From: Dehalococcoidia bacterium
GTDB lineage: Bacteria > Chloroflexota > Dehalococcoidia > DSTF01 > JACRBR01
DNA length: 64,000 nt
Direction: 5' to 3'
Assembly (NCBI GenBank): GCA_040902535.1
Contig: JBBDXD010000028.1
Coordinates: 86,326-150,325, forward strand
Shown here: positions 51,816 to 60,849 of the stretch, piece by piece
Layout: each line of letters starts with the position of its first letter
Position numbering within the stretch: position 1 is the stretch's first letter
Translations under genes and position numbers: made by a program
Notes under the pieces: model-generated
The model's input: the letters and a program-made list of their open reading frames with translations, nothing else
What the model was told of the DNA's origin: nothing
The model's database searches: none

Positions 51816-51885
51816 TGCGCGTGCCTCCTCATGCCGGGCGGTTCACGCCCCTGCTAGAGATACTGGGTCGTCGCCCCGTCTGGAT

Positions 51886-53016
51886 CTACCCCGACGCCAG
51901 CAGGCGTTCGGCGCGCTCCTCGAAGTCGGCGAAGACCTCGCCGTACAACCGGAAACCCTCTTCGATGCCGACCCAGCGCGCGAACCAGCCGCCGATCTTG
52001 CGATGGTCGCGATAGATGAAGTTCATGTAGCCCGCGAAGTTATCCAGCCCGCGTCCCATGTAGGTCAGTTGCCGGAACGGCTCCCACGCCAGCGCATGAT
52101 CCGCGCACGACGTGATCGCGGCGATGTCGGCGTCCGGCCGCAGGCGTGACAACTCGTCGCAGTAGACCTCGAGCACCTGCTGCCACGTCATGTCGCGCGG
52201 CACGACCGCGATGCGGTCGAAGAAACGCAGGAAGCCCGGCTTGTTGACCGCGCCCATGTACAGCCAGAACACCGCCAGGTCGTAGGCCGGCGGCCCGGCG
52301 CACACGAACTGCCAGTCGAAGACGACGTGCGGTTCGCCATCGCGCACGAGGAGATTGCCACGATGATAGTCGCCGTGCAGGAGCGTCTCCGGCGAGCGCT
52401 CGAAGGCGCGGCGGAAGATATCGGGCCGCTGTGCGAGCTGAGACGCCAGTTCGAGCGAACGCTCGCCGACGGCGCGCGGGAAGTGCGGGTACGCGGCGTA
52501 CTTTTGGCGGAGGGCTTCGATGCCGCCCTCAAGGAAGGAGAAGATGTAGGCGAGGTCGCGGGTGAACGGCCGCACCAGCCCTGCAGGCGCGGCGCCCAGG
52601 TACTGTGCGTGCAGGGCCGCGAGATTGCGGAGCGCACGCGGCGTCTCCTCGGCCGCCCACTCGATGATGCGCCGGCCGCGCGGCAGCGCCTCCATGAGCA
52701 CCCAGCCATCGCCGCCGTTCTGCGGTACTGGGCCGATGCCATAAAGGGCCGGGACGCGCATCGGGACGCCGTGCGCGAGCGTGGCGAAGAACGCATGCTC
52801 CCTCGTCGGAGGGCCGTAGGGCAACTCGCCCTGCTTCAGGATCGCCTTCTGCTTCGCGCCGGCGATCTCGAGCTGGACGCGCTCGAAATACGAGCCCGTG
52901 AGCCCCGCCGTCGGACGCAGGCGTTTGCGCTTCTTGATGCGCACGCTCGCGCCATCGCGGCGCACCGCGCGCACGCCCGCGACCAGTTCGTCGTCGGAGA
53001 TCTGCGGCTCGATCAC
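51886..53016 (-). CDS. APH/EcKinase-like phosphotransferase
   Basis: The product has the kinase-like fold: AKQKAILKQGE with the probable ATP-binding Lys, LLHGDYHRGNLLV (catalytic Asp/Asn), and VVFDWQFVCAGPPAYDLAVF (metal-binding Asp). It resembles the DUF1679/ecdysteroid-kinase-like branch more than drug-resistance enzymes. Substrate unknown. The start is uncertain: GTG 53016 gives 376 residues beginning at VIEPQISDDEL, while an ATG at 53082 adds 22 residues of unconvincing sequence. Confidence 0.85.
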   Translation of the reverse strand: MIEPQISDDELVAGVRAVRRDGASVRIKKRKRLRPTAGLTGSYFERVQLEIAGAKQKAILKQGELPYGPPTREHAFFATLAHGVPMRVPALYGIGPVPQNGGDGWVLMEALPRGRRIIEWAAEETPRALRNLAALHAQYLGAAPAGLVRPFTRDLAYIFSFLEGGIEALRQKYAAYPHFPRAVGERSLELASQLAQRPDIFRRAFERSPETLLHGDYHRGNLLVRDGEPHVVFDWQFVCAGPPAYDLAVFWLYMGAVNKPGFLRFFDRIAVVPRDMTWQQVLEVYCDELSRLRPDADIAAITSCADHALAWEPFRQLTYMGRGLDNFAGYMNFIYRDHRKIGGWFARWVGIEEGFRLYGEVFADFEERAERLLASG

Positions 53017-53101
53017 GGGGGATTGATGGCACAGCAGTGCGTGAGGCTCAAGTGAGCGCCGCGCTAAGCCGCGCGTGCGCATGGCCGACGCTCGGTGGCC
53101 G

Positions 53102-53707
53102 TTAGCGCTGCGACACCGTCCGCGCCGTCTCCCGCACCACCGTGCCGGGATCCCACGGCGTCCCGAGCGCCGGCAGCAACCAGCGGTCGATGCCGATCCA
53201 GCCGGCGACTTTCCAGCCCATGAGGATCAGCACGGCGATGATGAACAACACCGGGTTGGTGCTGGCGCTTCCGGCGAGCAGGAAGTTGAAGTTCAATGTC
53301 GCACCGGCGAGCGCCGCGAGGCCCGTGAACAACCCCACGATCAGCGCGATGCCGACGATCACCTCACCGAAGGCGACGATCCAGGCGAACCACGTGTACC
53401 ACTCGTGGTCGATCATGTAATTCAGGAAGTCGCGATACCAGTCGTAGGTGATGCGTGGTTGTCCCTGCTCCGGGATCTCCGTGGCGCGCACCCAGAATCC
53501 TCGCAGTGGCTGGCCATCTTCGCCTTCGACGGCGATCCAGCGCTCGTCACCCCAGACCTTGTGCCAGCCCGCCAGCAGCCACTGGTAGCCGAGATACGCG
53601 CGCGCGAGGAGCCAGAGCGGCGCCATGGACGTGTTGTTGAAGATCGCCGCGAACCACGACGGATCACGCAGCTCGCGATTGGTGAATGCGCGCTCCATGA
53701 TGCTCAT
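53102..53707 (-). CDS. DoxX-family membrane protein
   Basis: The 201-residue protein has four membrane helices of the DoxX type: PLWLLARAYLGYQWLLAGWHKV, WYTWFAWIVAFGEVIVGIALIVGL, FTGLAALAGATLNFNFLLAGS and PVLFIIAVLILMGWKVAGWIG. DoxX is linked to thiosulfate:quinone oxidoreductase in some archaea, but most members have unknown roles in redox stress. Its start overlaps the stop of the upstream small membrane gene by 4 bases. Confidence 0.9.
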   Translation of the reverse strand: MSIMERAFTNRELRDPSWFAAIFNNTSMAPLWLLARAYLGYQWLLAGWHKVWGDERWIAVEGEDGQPLRGFWVRATEIPEQGQPRITYDWYRDFLNYMIDHEWYTWFAWIVAFGEVIVGIALIVGLFTGLAALAGATLNFNFLLAGSASTNPVLFIIAVLILMGWKVAGWIGIDRWLLPALGTPWDPGTVVRETARTVSQR

Positions 53708-53901
53708 CGCTGCGCCTCCTCGCCGAAGACGCGTCGCGTCACAACCTCACCGATAGCCCAGGCGATGACCACGGCGATGAGGATCGGGATGAACGCGAGG
53801 ATCTGATTGTCGTCCTGGAAGAAATGCACCATGAGCACGGCGACCGCGGCGACGCCCGCCCAGGCAAGGATGCCCGCCACGAGCGCAAGAGCGCCTTCCA
53901 T
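53704..53901 (-). CDS. Small 65-residue membrane protein
   Basis: Two membrane helices (GALALVAGILAWAGVAAVAVLMV and ILAFIPILIAVVIAWAIGEVV) are joined by a short acidic loop. ATG 53901 has GGAGG six bases upstream. The stop overlaps the doxX start (ATGA), so the two are coupled and probably interact. Confidence 0.8.
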   Translation of the reverse strand: MEGALALVAGILAWAGVAAVAVLMVHFFQDDNQILAFIPILIAVVIAWAIGEVVTRRVFGEEAQR

Positions 53902-53999
53902 ACCTGACCTCCTTTGCGCTAGGCCTCCAGCAGCGAAGGCCGCACCGATATAGTGCGTCCTCCGGACGCGCATTGGTAGTGGCAAAGGGCACCCACAGC

Positions 54000-54575
54000 A
54001 TGACAAATGGCACGCCTACGCGCTGTTCCTGGGCCACGTCTGACCCTCTGTACATCGCCTATCACGATGACGAGTGGGGCGTGCCGCTGCACGACGACCG
54101 GGCGCTCTTCGAACTGCTGACGCTGGAGGGCGCGCAGGCGGGGTTGAGCTGGCTGACGATCCTGCGCAAACGGGAAGGCTATCGTCGCGCGTTCGACCAA
54201 TTCGTGCCGGCGACGGTGGGGCGCTACGGCGAGCGCAAGGTCGAAGCACTGATCGCCGATGCCGGCATCGTGCGCAATCGCGCAAAGATCCTCGCGACGA
54301 TCAACAACGCCGCCCGCGTGCTCGACGCGCAGCGTGAATTCGGCTCGTTCGATGCGTACGTCTGGCGCTTCGTCGATGGTGCGCCGCGCATCAACTCGCC
54401 GTCATCGCTCGCCGAGGTGCCGGCGAAGACGCCGCAGTCCGACGCGATGAGCAAAGACATGAAGAAGCGCGGCTTCAAGTTCGTCGGCTCGACGATCTGC
54501 TACGCCTTCATGCAGGCGGCCGGCCTGGTCGACGATCACGTGACGTCGTGCTTCAGGTCCCAGAAGCGCGGATAG
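54000..54575 (+). CDS. tag: DNA-3-methyladenine glycosylase I
   Basis: Tag excises 3-methyladenine from alkylated DNA. The 191-residue protein has the N-terminal RCSWATSDPLYIAYHDDEWGVPLHDD (catalytic Glu in DDEWG, one zinc ligand Cys), the core FELLTLEGAQAGLSWLTILRKREGYRRAF, and the C-terminal KKRGFKFVGSTICYAFMQAAGLVDDHVTSCF with the remaining zinc ligands in HV...C. Length is normal. A degenerate copy of its last 40 bases occurs at 55428-55468. Confidence 0.96.
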   Translation: MTNGTPTRCSWATSDPLYIAYHDDEWGVPLHDDRALFELLTLEGAQAGLSWLTILRKREGYRRAFDQFVPATVGRYGERKVEALIADAGIVRNRAKILATINNAARVLDAQREFGSFDAYVWRFVDGAPRINSPSSLAEVPAKTPQSDAMSKDMKKRGFKFVGSTICYAFMQAAGLVDDHVTSCFRSQKRG

Positions 54576-54673
54576 TACACCCGATTGACGCAACGGTCAC
54601 GGATAGAGGACGTTGGCGTCGCTGGGGCAGCGACGATCGATGAGGGGGGCGCCATGAACCAGAGGAGTCGCAC

Positions 54674-55300
54674 ATGACCATCGCCGGGCCTGCGTTCGTC
54701 GTGCTGTTCGTCGCGGGGGGCGTTCTGCTGGGTGAGTTGCTTGGCACGTTCGGCGATCCCGACGCCACGTTCGACGAGTACTTCGCCGAGCGGGGCAACC
54801 GGGCGCGTGACATCGTCGGCGGCTATCTGCTCGCGGCTTCAGGCATGGTGCTCATATGGTTCGCCGTACAACTGCGCCGCGCGCTTCGCGTCGCGGATAA
54901 CGAAGCATCGTGGCCGGATGTCGCAGGCCTTGCGGGTGCGCTCGCCGGCCTCCTGATCGTCGTCGCGGCGGCGGCGCTCATGACCGTATCGCTCAGCATG
55001 GCATTCGGTCGCGGGTTCGGCGATACAGGGCAGTTCGCGTCCGGCGCCGCCGGACCGCCGCAGCTTGGTTACGTATTGCTGTGCGCGCTCGCCGTGATCC
55101 CCGCGGCGGCGATGATCGTCGCCTCATCGATCGTGACGTTGAAAGAACGCTCCGCGCCGCGCTGGGTTTCGTACGCGGGCTTTCCGCTTGCGGCGTTCCT
55201 GCTGCTTGGCCTATCCGTCGGGCCGCTGGTGGCGCTTCCGATCTGGGTGGCTGCCGCGACCTTCTCGCTACGCCGCCTTCCCGCGACGCCTTCTACTTAG
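54674..55300 (+). CDS. Multi-pass membrane protein of unknown function
   Basis: The 208-residue protein has about five hydrophobic helices: near residues 5-25, 45-65, 82-105, 128-150 and 165-190. No family recognised. The charged parts are DPDATFDEYFAERGNRARD after the first helix and AVADNEASWP-like loops. GAGGAG lies before ATG 54674. Its stop lies at the start of a duplicated stretch of the DUF885 gene's 3' end, so it appears to be one of two alternative inserts between the tag and DUF885 genes. Confidence 0.75.
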   Translation: MTIAGPAFVVLFVAGGVLLGELLGTFGDPDATFDEYFAERGNRARDIVGGYLLAASGMVLIWFAVQLRRALRVADNEASWPDVAGLAGALAGLLIVVAAAALMTVSLSMAFGRGFGDTGQFASGAAGPPQLGYVLLCALAVIPAAAMIVASSIVTLKERSAPRWVSYAGFPLAAFLLLGLSVGPLVALPIWVAAATFSLRRLPATPST

Positions 55301-55468
55301 CCATCCGCGCCAGTTCCGTCTCGAGCTGCGCGAGACCCATCGGCCCCAGGCCGAGCGCGTCGGTGTGGAAACGACCTTGTAGCTGATCGCCTGCGCCGGC
55401 CAGCCCAGGTAGCGCAGGATTTCGCGGGGGCTGGTCGACGATCACGTGAGGCCGTGTTTCGGGCCCCA
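55299..55468. repeat. Mosaic of partial gene copies (DUF885 3' end plus tag 3' end)
   Basis: 55299-55370 matches 56110-56181 with 2 mismatches in 72. 55374-55425 matches 56255-56306, so 73 bases of the source are deleted. 55428-55468 is then a diverged copy of the tag gene's last codons (54,523-54,562; reading GLVDDHV...CF). Neither fragment can encode a working protein. The order is therefore tag-end, insert 1, DUF885-end, tag-end, insert 2, DUF885. Confidence 0.85.
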
Positions 55469-55506
55469 CATCTTGCTCCGTGACCCAACCCAGTGTTGAG
55501 AGACCT

Positions 55507-56091
55507 CTAGGAAGCGCTCAGCTTCTGGAGGAAAGTGTCGGAGCCGACATCGGTAATGCGAATCTGCAGCTCCTCCTGGTCGGTGACGGGAACACGCCAG
55601 CTTTCCTCGGTCATGATCAAACGCACGGCTTCTTCAGAGTACAGCTGATCCAGCTGTCCTTTGAAGCGGTTGCCGCGGACGAGAACCACGAGGTTCTCTT
55701 GAACCATCTCAGCGACTGTCAGAGCGGAAAGTCTTTGATTCACGTGATCTGGCTGGTCCCTGAACAGGCGTTTCGATTCGGAGAAAACCTCCCACAGCCA
55801 CAGGTCATAGTCGACGACCTCGCTAAGAACGGCCCCGCGCAGCCCGCCGTCAAGCGTCGTCTCCTTGTCGCGCTCGTCCTTCGGTGTGTCTAATTCTGGA
55901 TTGCCGGCGAGTGGAACAGGCCTACTCCGTTCTGCTTCGATCTTCGGACCGGTTACGACGACATAGGGCCCGCGTCGTACGTCGCCCGGATGGCGGCGCG
56001 GATCTCCCGGCATGATTCGGATTATCTGACTCAGATCCGCCGGGTTGCGATAGATCTTCGGAGGTGGATCCTGTTTGTTAGTCCCGTCCAT
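55507..56091 (-). CDS. Hypothetical protein, insert between duplicated gene ends
   Basis: Not recognised. The 194-residue product has no signal peptide or membrane helix. The N-terminus is Pro/Asp/Lys-rich (TNKQDPPPKIYRNPADLSQIIRIMPGD), and the second half is charged and probably alpha/beta (YDLWLWEVFSESKRLFRDQPDHVNQ, LVVLVRGNRFKGQLDQLYSEEAVRLIM). Its base composition is visibly less GC-rich than its neighbours, and repeats of the DUF885 gene end lie on both sides, so it was probably acquired. Confidence 0.65.
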   Translation of the reverse strand: MDGTNKQDPPPKIYRNPADLSQIIRIMPGDPRRHPGDVRRGPYVVVTGPKIEAERSRPVPLAGNPELDTPKDERDKETTLDGGLRGAVLSEVVDYDLWLWEVFSESKRLFRDQPDHVNQRLSALTVAEMVQENLVVLVRGNRFKGQLDQLYSEEAVRLIMTEESWRVPVTDQEELQIRITDVGSDTFLQKLSAS

Positions 56092-56106
56092 GGTGTCCTG
56101 CTTAGG

Positions 56107-57783
56107 CTAAGCCATCCGCGCCAGTTCCGTCTCGAGCTGTGCGAGCCCCATCGGCCCCAGGCCGAGCGCGTCGGTGTGGAAGCGCTTGAGGTCGAACGAT
56201 GCGCCCTGACGCCGCTTCGCCTCGTCGCGCGCGGCGAGCCAGCGGCGCTCGCCCACCTTGTAGCTGATCGCCTGCGCCGGCCAGCCCAGGTAACGCAGGA
56301 TCTCGCTCGCGACGAGTTCGCGGTTGATGCCCGTCTTCTCGATCGTGAACTCGACGGCAAGGTCGTGGCTCCACGTCTCACCCGGGTGAAACTCTTCGTT
56401 CTTCGGGATCGGCAGTTCGAGATGCATGCCGATGTCGACGATGACGCGGACGGCGCGTAGAGCCTGCATGCTGAGCATGCCCATGTAGTAGTCCGGCACG
56501 TCGAGGAATCCCAGTTCGGCCATGAGGCGCTCGGAGTACAACGCCCAGCCCTCACCGTGGCCGGAGACGAACGCAAGCATGCGCTGGTACCGCGAAAGGT
56601 CCAGGCACTTCGTCGCGCCGACCTGCAGGTGATGACCGGGCACGCCTTCGTGGTAGACGGTCGTGACGTCGGTCCATTTCGGGAAGGTCGTGCGCGTGCC
56701 GACGGGGAACCACGTCCTGCCGGGCCGCGAAAAATCTTCGGACGGCCCGGTGTAGAACGCCGCGAGCGCGCCCCCGGGCGGCGGGATCATCACTTCGATG
56801 CGCCGGATCCGCTCGTCGATCGCGAAGTGCACGCCATCGAGCTTGTCGAGCGCGTCGTCGTGCTTCTCCTGCAACCACGCCCGGTACGCCTCGACGCCCT
56901 CCACCTGGCGCGCGGGGTCGCTGTCGAGCAGCGCCCGCGCCTCTTCGACGGTGCTCCCCGGCTTGATCTGCTCCGCCGTCGTCTCCATCTCGCGCTCGAG
57001 GCGGTGCAGTTCGTCCCACGCCCACGCGTACGTCTCATCGAGATCAAGCGCGGCGCCGACGAAGTTGCTCACGCCGAGCTGGTAGCGCTCGCGCCCGGAG
57101 CCATCGCGCTCGACGGCGTGCGGCAGATATTCTTCGAGCAGATAGCGACGGAGCGACGCGTACGCTTCGTCCGCTACGCGCACACCTGACTCGATGTCGG
57201 CGCGCAGAGCGTCGTCGCCGATCCCGCTGCGTTCGAAGTCAGCGCGGATGGTGCTGAAGAACGATGGTTGGCCTTGCTTCTGACCGCTCCACACCTCGGC
57301 CTGCCGCGCCAGTTCGCGCACCTGCCGCGCGGCGACGGTGCGGCGCTTTGCGGTGCCCTCAGCGAGCGTCTCTCGATAACCGTCGAGCGCTTGCGAAGAC
57401 TTGTTCAGGCGCGAAGAGATATTCGACCAGTCTTCCGCCGTCGCACGCGGCATCTGGTCGAAGACGCTGCGGAATCCCGCCGGCGGACTGCCGAGCGTGC
57501 GCGCCGACATGTACTGCTCGCCGGCGCCGTACAGGTCGATCTGCACGGCGAGACGGTCGAGCATGACGTCCCGCGCGATGCGGTCGGCTTCGCCCTCGAC
57601 CGGCGTCTCTTGCAGCTCGGCTACCGTCTTGCGCGCGTGCGCCACGGAAGCTGCGGCGCCGGCGGGCGAAAGGTCGCTGATCTCGGCGTCATGGCCCGGA
57701 ATGCCGAGGCGCGTCGCCGCCAGCGGATCGAGCGCGACGAATTCGTCGACGTACCGGTGCGCAAGGTCATAGACGCGCGACAT
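56107..57783 (-). CDS. DUF885-family putative metallopeptidase
   Basis: The 558-residue protein has the zinc-protease-like motif HEGVPGHHLQ, where the two His and a downstream Glu would bind metal, and GHGEGWALYSERLMAELGF, both hallmarks of DUF885. It begins SRVYDLAHRYVDEFVALDPLAATRLGIPGHD. Some members are carboxypeptidases; the substrate here is unknown. No signal peptide is seen, so it is probably cytoplasmic. ATG 57783 has GGAG six bases upstream. Its 3' end is partly duplicated at 55299-55425. Confidence 0.9.
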   Translation of the reverse strand: MSRVYDLAHRYVDEFVALDPLAATRLGIPGHDAEISDLSPAGAAASVAHARKTVAELQETPVEGEADRIARDVMLDRLAVQIDLYGAGEQYMSARTLGSPPAGFRSVFDQMPRATAEDWSNISSRLNKSSQALDGYRETLAEGTAKRRTVAARQVRELARQAEVWSGQKQGQPSFFSTIRADFERSGIGDDALRADIESGVRVADEAYASLRRYLLEEYLPHAVERDGSGRERYQLGVSNFVGAALDLDETYAWAWDELHRLEREMETTAEQIKPGSTVEEARALLDSDPARQVEGVEAYRAWLQEKHDDALDKLDGVHFAIDERIRRIEVMIPPPGGALAAFYTGPSEDFSRPGRTWFPVGTRTTFPKWTDVTTVYHEGVPGHHLQVGATKCLDLSRYQRMLAFVSGHGEGWALYSERLMAELGFLDVPDYYMGMLSMQALRAVRVIVDIGMHLELPIPKNEEFHPGETWSHDLAVEFTIEKTGINRELVASEILRYLGWPAQAISYKVGERRWLAARDEAKRRQGASFDLKRFHTDALGLGPMGLAQLETELARMA

Positions 57784-58058
57784 GCTGTACTCCGTTCGCA
57801 GGGCGCGGGCGGCGCCGCAGTGGGTTGTCCCCGCAGGGTGATGCCCGTGGCTGGTTGTCTGTCGCCAATCTTCGTCCGTGGTTGTAGGAGCGTCGCCGGT
57901 CAGGAACCACGCGCATTGCCGCCACGGGCCGATCGGCCCCGCTTGACGTGACGCGAACGTAGCGTGCGTATATATCCACAGGTTTTCGGTGGCGCAGCGC
58001 CGCCCTCCGATCAATAGTGCAATCGCGCACTAAGGTCGCTTCGCTCATGGGAGGTCCG

Positions 58059-59072
58059 ATGCAATACCGGCGGCTGGGCAACACCGACCTCGACGTCTCC
58101 GCGGTCGGTTTCGGCGTCTGGACGACGAGCACCGGCTGGTGGGGCGATTACACCGACGACGACGCCATCGCCATGTTCCGCGATGCGAAGGCGCTCGGGA
58201 TCAACTTCTTCGACGCATCGGACAGCTACGGGAACGGCCGCTCCGAGGAGCAACTCGGGCGCGCGTTCGGCAACGACCCTGACGTGATCATCGCGACGAA
58301 GGGCGGCTACGACTTCTACTCGTACCCCGAGCGGCGGCGCGGCCAGCAGGAGATCCCGCAGGACTTCAGCGGGGCGCACCTTCGCAAGGCCGTCGAAGAG
58401 AGTCTGCGTCGCCTGCAGCGCGACCGTATCGACTTCTACCAGTTGCACAACCCGAAGATGGACACGATCGACAACGACGAGACGTTCGACACGCTCGAAG
58501 CGCTGAAGCGCGAAGGCAAACTGCGCAGCTACGGCGTCGCGCTGGGTCCGGCGATCGGCTGGAAGGACGAAGGGGTGCGCTCAGTACGCGAGCGGAACAT
58601 CGATGGCATGCAGATCATCTACAACCTGCTCGAGCAAGATCCCGGCCGCGCGCACATCGACGCCGCGGCGGAGCGTGGGGTCGGCGTGGTCGTGCGCGTG
58701 CCGCACAGCTCCGGCATGCTCGAAGGCAAGTACACCGAAGACACCGTGTTCGCCGAGAACGACCATCGTCGCCACCGCCCGCGATCGTGGCTGCTTAACG
58801 GCATCAAGAAGGTCGAGCAACTCCAGTTTCTCGTCGAAGGGCGCCCCGGTGCGACGCTCGGGCAGGTGGCGCTCAAATGGCTGTTCACGCAGCCCGCGAT
58901 CGCGTCGGCGCTGCCGAACATCTACGACCGCGAGCAGATGGCGGAGTTCGCGGGCGCCTGCGAGATCCCCGATCTCACGTCGGAGGAGCTGGCGCGCATC
59001 CAGGATTTGTACGAGTCCAACTTCGGGCTGGAGCAGGCGGCCGAGAATGCCACCGCGGCGGCGGCGCGATGA
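58059..59072 (+). CDS. Aldo-keto reductase
   Basis: The 337-residue TIM-barrel enzyme uses NAD(P)H to reduce carbonyls. Catalytic residues are visible: Asp in FFDASDSYGNGRSEEQLG with the following Tyr, Lys in IIATKGGYDF, and His in FYQLHNPKMDT. The C-terminal cofactor site ASALPNIYDREQMAEFAGA is present. ATG 58059 has GGGAGG upstream. Its stop overlaps the start of the siroheme decarboxylase gene (ATGA), so it is coupled to heme synthesis; whether it acts in that pathway is unknown. Confidence 0.93.
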   Translation: MQYRRLGNTDLDVSAVGFGVWTTSTGWWGDYTDDDAIAMFRDAKALGINFFDASDSYGNGRSEEQLGRAFGNDPDVIIATKGGYDFYSYPERRRGQQEIPQDFSGAHLRKAVEESLRRLQRDRIDFYQLHNPKMDTIDNDETFDTLEALKREGKLRSYGVALGPAIGWKDEGVRSVRERNIDGMQIIYNLLEQDPGRAHIDAAAERGVGVVVRVPHSSGMLEGKYTEDTVFAENDHRRHRPRSWLLNGIKKVEQLQFLVEGRPGATLGQVALKWLFTQPAIASALPNIYDREQMAEFAGACEIPDLTSEELARIQDLYESNFGLEQAAENATAAAAR

Positions 59073-60133
59073 CGACGGCCGCGCGAGTTGCGCTCGACGC
59101 CACCGACCAGCACCTGCTGAACGAGATGCAGGACAAGTTCCCGCTGATCCGTGAACCGTTCGCGGAACTGGCGCAGCGCATCGGCATCTCGCAGGAGGAA
59201 ACGATCGAACGCGTGGCGGCGATGCGTGAATCGGGCGTGCTCCGGCAAGTCAGCCCGATCTTCGATACGAAGGCACTCGGCTATGCGACGTCGCTCGTCG
59301 CGATGAGTGTGCCGGATGCGCAGTTGGTGCGTGCCGCCAGAGTCGTCAACGCGCACCCCGGCGTCAGTCACAATTACAAGCGCACGCACGCCTTCAACAT
59401 GTGGTTCACGATCGCCGTGCCGCCGGGCGCCGACTTGCAGGCGCACGTCGACGTGCTGCACGAGGCGGCCGGCGCCACCTCGACCCGCATGCTGCCGACG
59501 CTCAAGCTGTACAAGATCGGCGTTACGCTGGACATGACCGGCGAGCGCAAGATCGACGACCGCTCGGCGCCGCAATACACGCACAGCCAGCGCGAGGTGG
59601 CGTCACAGCACACGCTGACCGAGCGCGACAGGGACGTGATCCGCGCCGTGCAGGGCGACCTGCCGCTCGAGCCGGATCCGTTCGCACCCGCTGCCCGCGG
59701 CCTCGGCACGACCGTCGACGGGCTGATCGAAGAGTTACAGGATTTGCAGCGGCGCGGCTTCCTGCGGCGTTTTGCGGCGATCCTGCGGCATCGAAAGGCC
59801 GGATTCGGCGCGAACGGCATGGCGGTGTGGAACGTCGGTGACGCCGCCGTCGACGACATGGGCCAGACGATGGCCGGCTACACGACGATCAGCCACTGCT
59901 ATCGCCGCCCGACGTATGAAGACTGGAAGTACGACCTCTTCACGATGATCCACGCGCGCAAGAAGGGCGAGTGCGAAGCCTTCGTCGAACAGCTCGCAGA
60001 CCAGCACGGATTGAAGGACTACGCCGTGCTGTACAGCACGACCGAGTTCAAGAAGATCCGCCTCGAGTACTTCACGCCGGCGTATGACGAGTGGGAACGC
60101 GAGCATCTGCGCGGGAGCGCGTCGCATGCCTGA
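59069..60133 (+). CDS. Siroheme decarboxylase, AhbA-AhbB fusion
   Basis: AhbA and AhbB decarboxylate siroheme to didecarboxysiroheme in the alternative heme pathway; they are usually two separate proteins of about 160 residues with AsnC/Lrp-like folds. Here both are in one 354-residue chain. The first half has RVAAMRESGVLRQVSPIFDTKALGYATSLV and the heme-side HPGVSHNYKRTHAFNMWFTIAV; the second has LQRRGFLRRFAAILRHRKAGF and ISHCYRRPTYEDWKYDLFTMIHA. Both keep the paired helix-turn-helix start and the His/Tyr/Arg-rich strand typical of the enzyme. It overlaps the next gene by 8 bases. Confidence 0.88.
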   Translation: MTTAARVALDATDQHLLNEMQDKFPLIREPFAELAQRIGISQEETIERVAAMRESGVLRQVSPIFDTKALGYATSLVAMSVPDAQLVRAARVVNAHPGVSHNYKRTHAFNMWFTIAVPPGADLQAHVDVLHEAAGATSTRMLPTLKLYKIGVTLDMTGERKIDDRSAPQYTHSQREVASQHTLTERDRDVIRAVQGDLPLEPDPFAPAARGLGTTVDGLIEELQDLQRRGFLRRFAAILRHRKAGFGANGMAVWNVGDAAVDDMGQTMAGYTTISHCYRRPTYEDWKYDLFTMIHARKKGECEAFVEQLADQHGLKDYAVLYSTTEFKKIRLEYFTPAYDEWEREHLRGSASHA

Positions 60134-60842
60134 GCCGTCCTCGCAGCGCGAGTACATGCGCTGGGCGTTCTATCGATTCGCCGACTCGTGGCGCGCCCTC
60201 AGCACCGATGACCGCTCGCGCGACCTCGATCAACTGGCAGAAGCGCTCGCCATGCCCGTCGCGCCGTGGCAGTTTTGCTACAGCATCGTCGGGCTGCGCG
60301 CTGACACCGACTTCGGCGTCTGGCTGAAGACCGAAGCCGGCACGGAGCCGTTGCAGCAGTTCGAACGCAACGTACGCGCGACGGCGGCCGGCGACCACCT
60401 GGTGCTGTCGCACAACTTCATCTCGATGACGAAGCCGTCGCCGTATGCACGCAAGGAGACCGACCCGGAGCGCGAGGCGCTGCGCGCGTACCCGGACGGC
60501 GCGCCGTACGTCTTCGTCTATCCGATGGTGAAGACGCGCGAGTGGTACAAGCTCTCCAGCGAGGAGCGCGGCCAGATCATGCGCGAGCACGTCGCCGTCG
60601 GGCAAAAGTACCCGCGCATCCGCATCAACACGAGCTACAGCTACGGCATCGACGATCAGGAATTCGTCGTTGCGTTCGAGGGCACGGATCCGGCGGAGTT
60701 CCTGGACCTCGTGCAGGACCTGCGCTACACGCGCGCCAGTTCGTACACGCTGCGCGACACACCGATGTTCACATGCGTCCTGCGCACGCCGTCACAACTC
60801 GTCGACGAGTTTCGCGTGCGCGCGGGCGCGTTGGCCCGCTAG
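60126..60842 (+). CDS. Chlorite-dismutase-family heme protein (coproheme decarboxylase, HemQ/ChdC-like)
   Basis: The 238-residue protein shows the Cld-family layout: FYRFADSWRALS near the N-terminus, VYPMVKTREWYKLSSEERGQIMREHVAVGQKYP (WYxL and EHxxxG, heme-side helix) and YSYGIDDQEFVVAFEGTDPAEFLDLVQDLRYTRAS. The family's HemQ branch converts coproheme to heme b. No active-site Arg typical of true chlorite dismutase was identified. It is coupled by overlap to the AhbAB fusion, which makes a role in heme synthesis likely. Confidence 0.88.
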   Translation: MPEPSSQREYMRWAFYRFADSWRALSTDDRSRDLDQLAEALAMPVAPWQFCYSIVGLRADTDFGVWLKTEAGTEPLQQFERNVRATAAGDHLVLSHNFISMTKPSPYARKETDPEREALRAYPDGAPYVFVYPMVKTREWYKLSSEERGQIMREHVAVGQKYPRIRINTSYSYGIDDQEFVVAFEGTDPAEFLDLVQDLRYTRASSYTLRDTPMFTCVLRTPSQLVDEFRVRAGALAR

Positions 60843-60849
60843 ACCGCCC

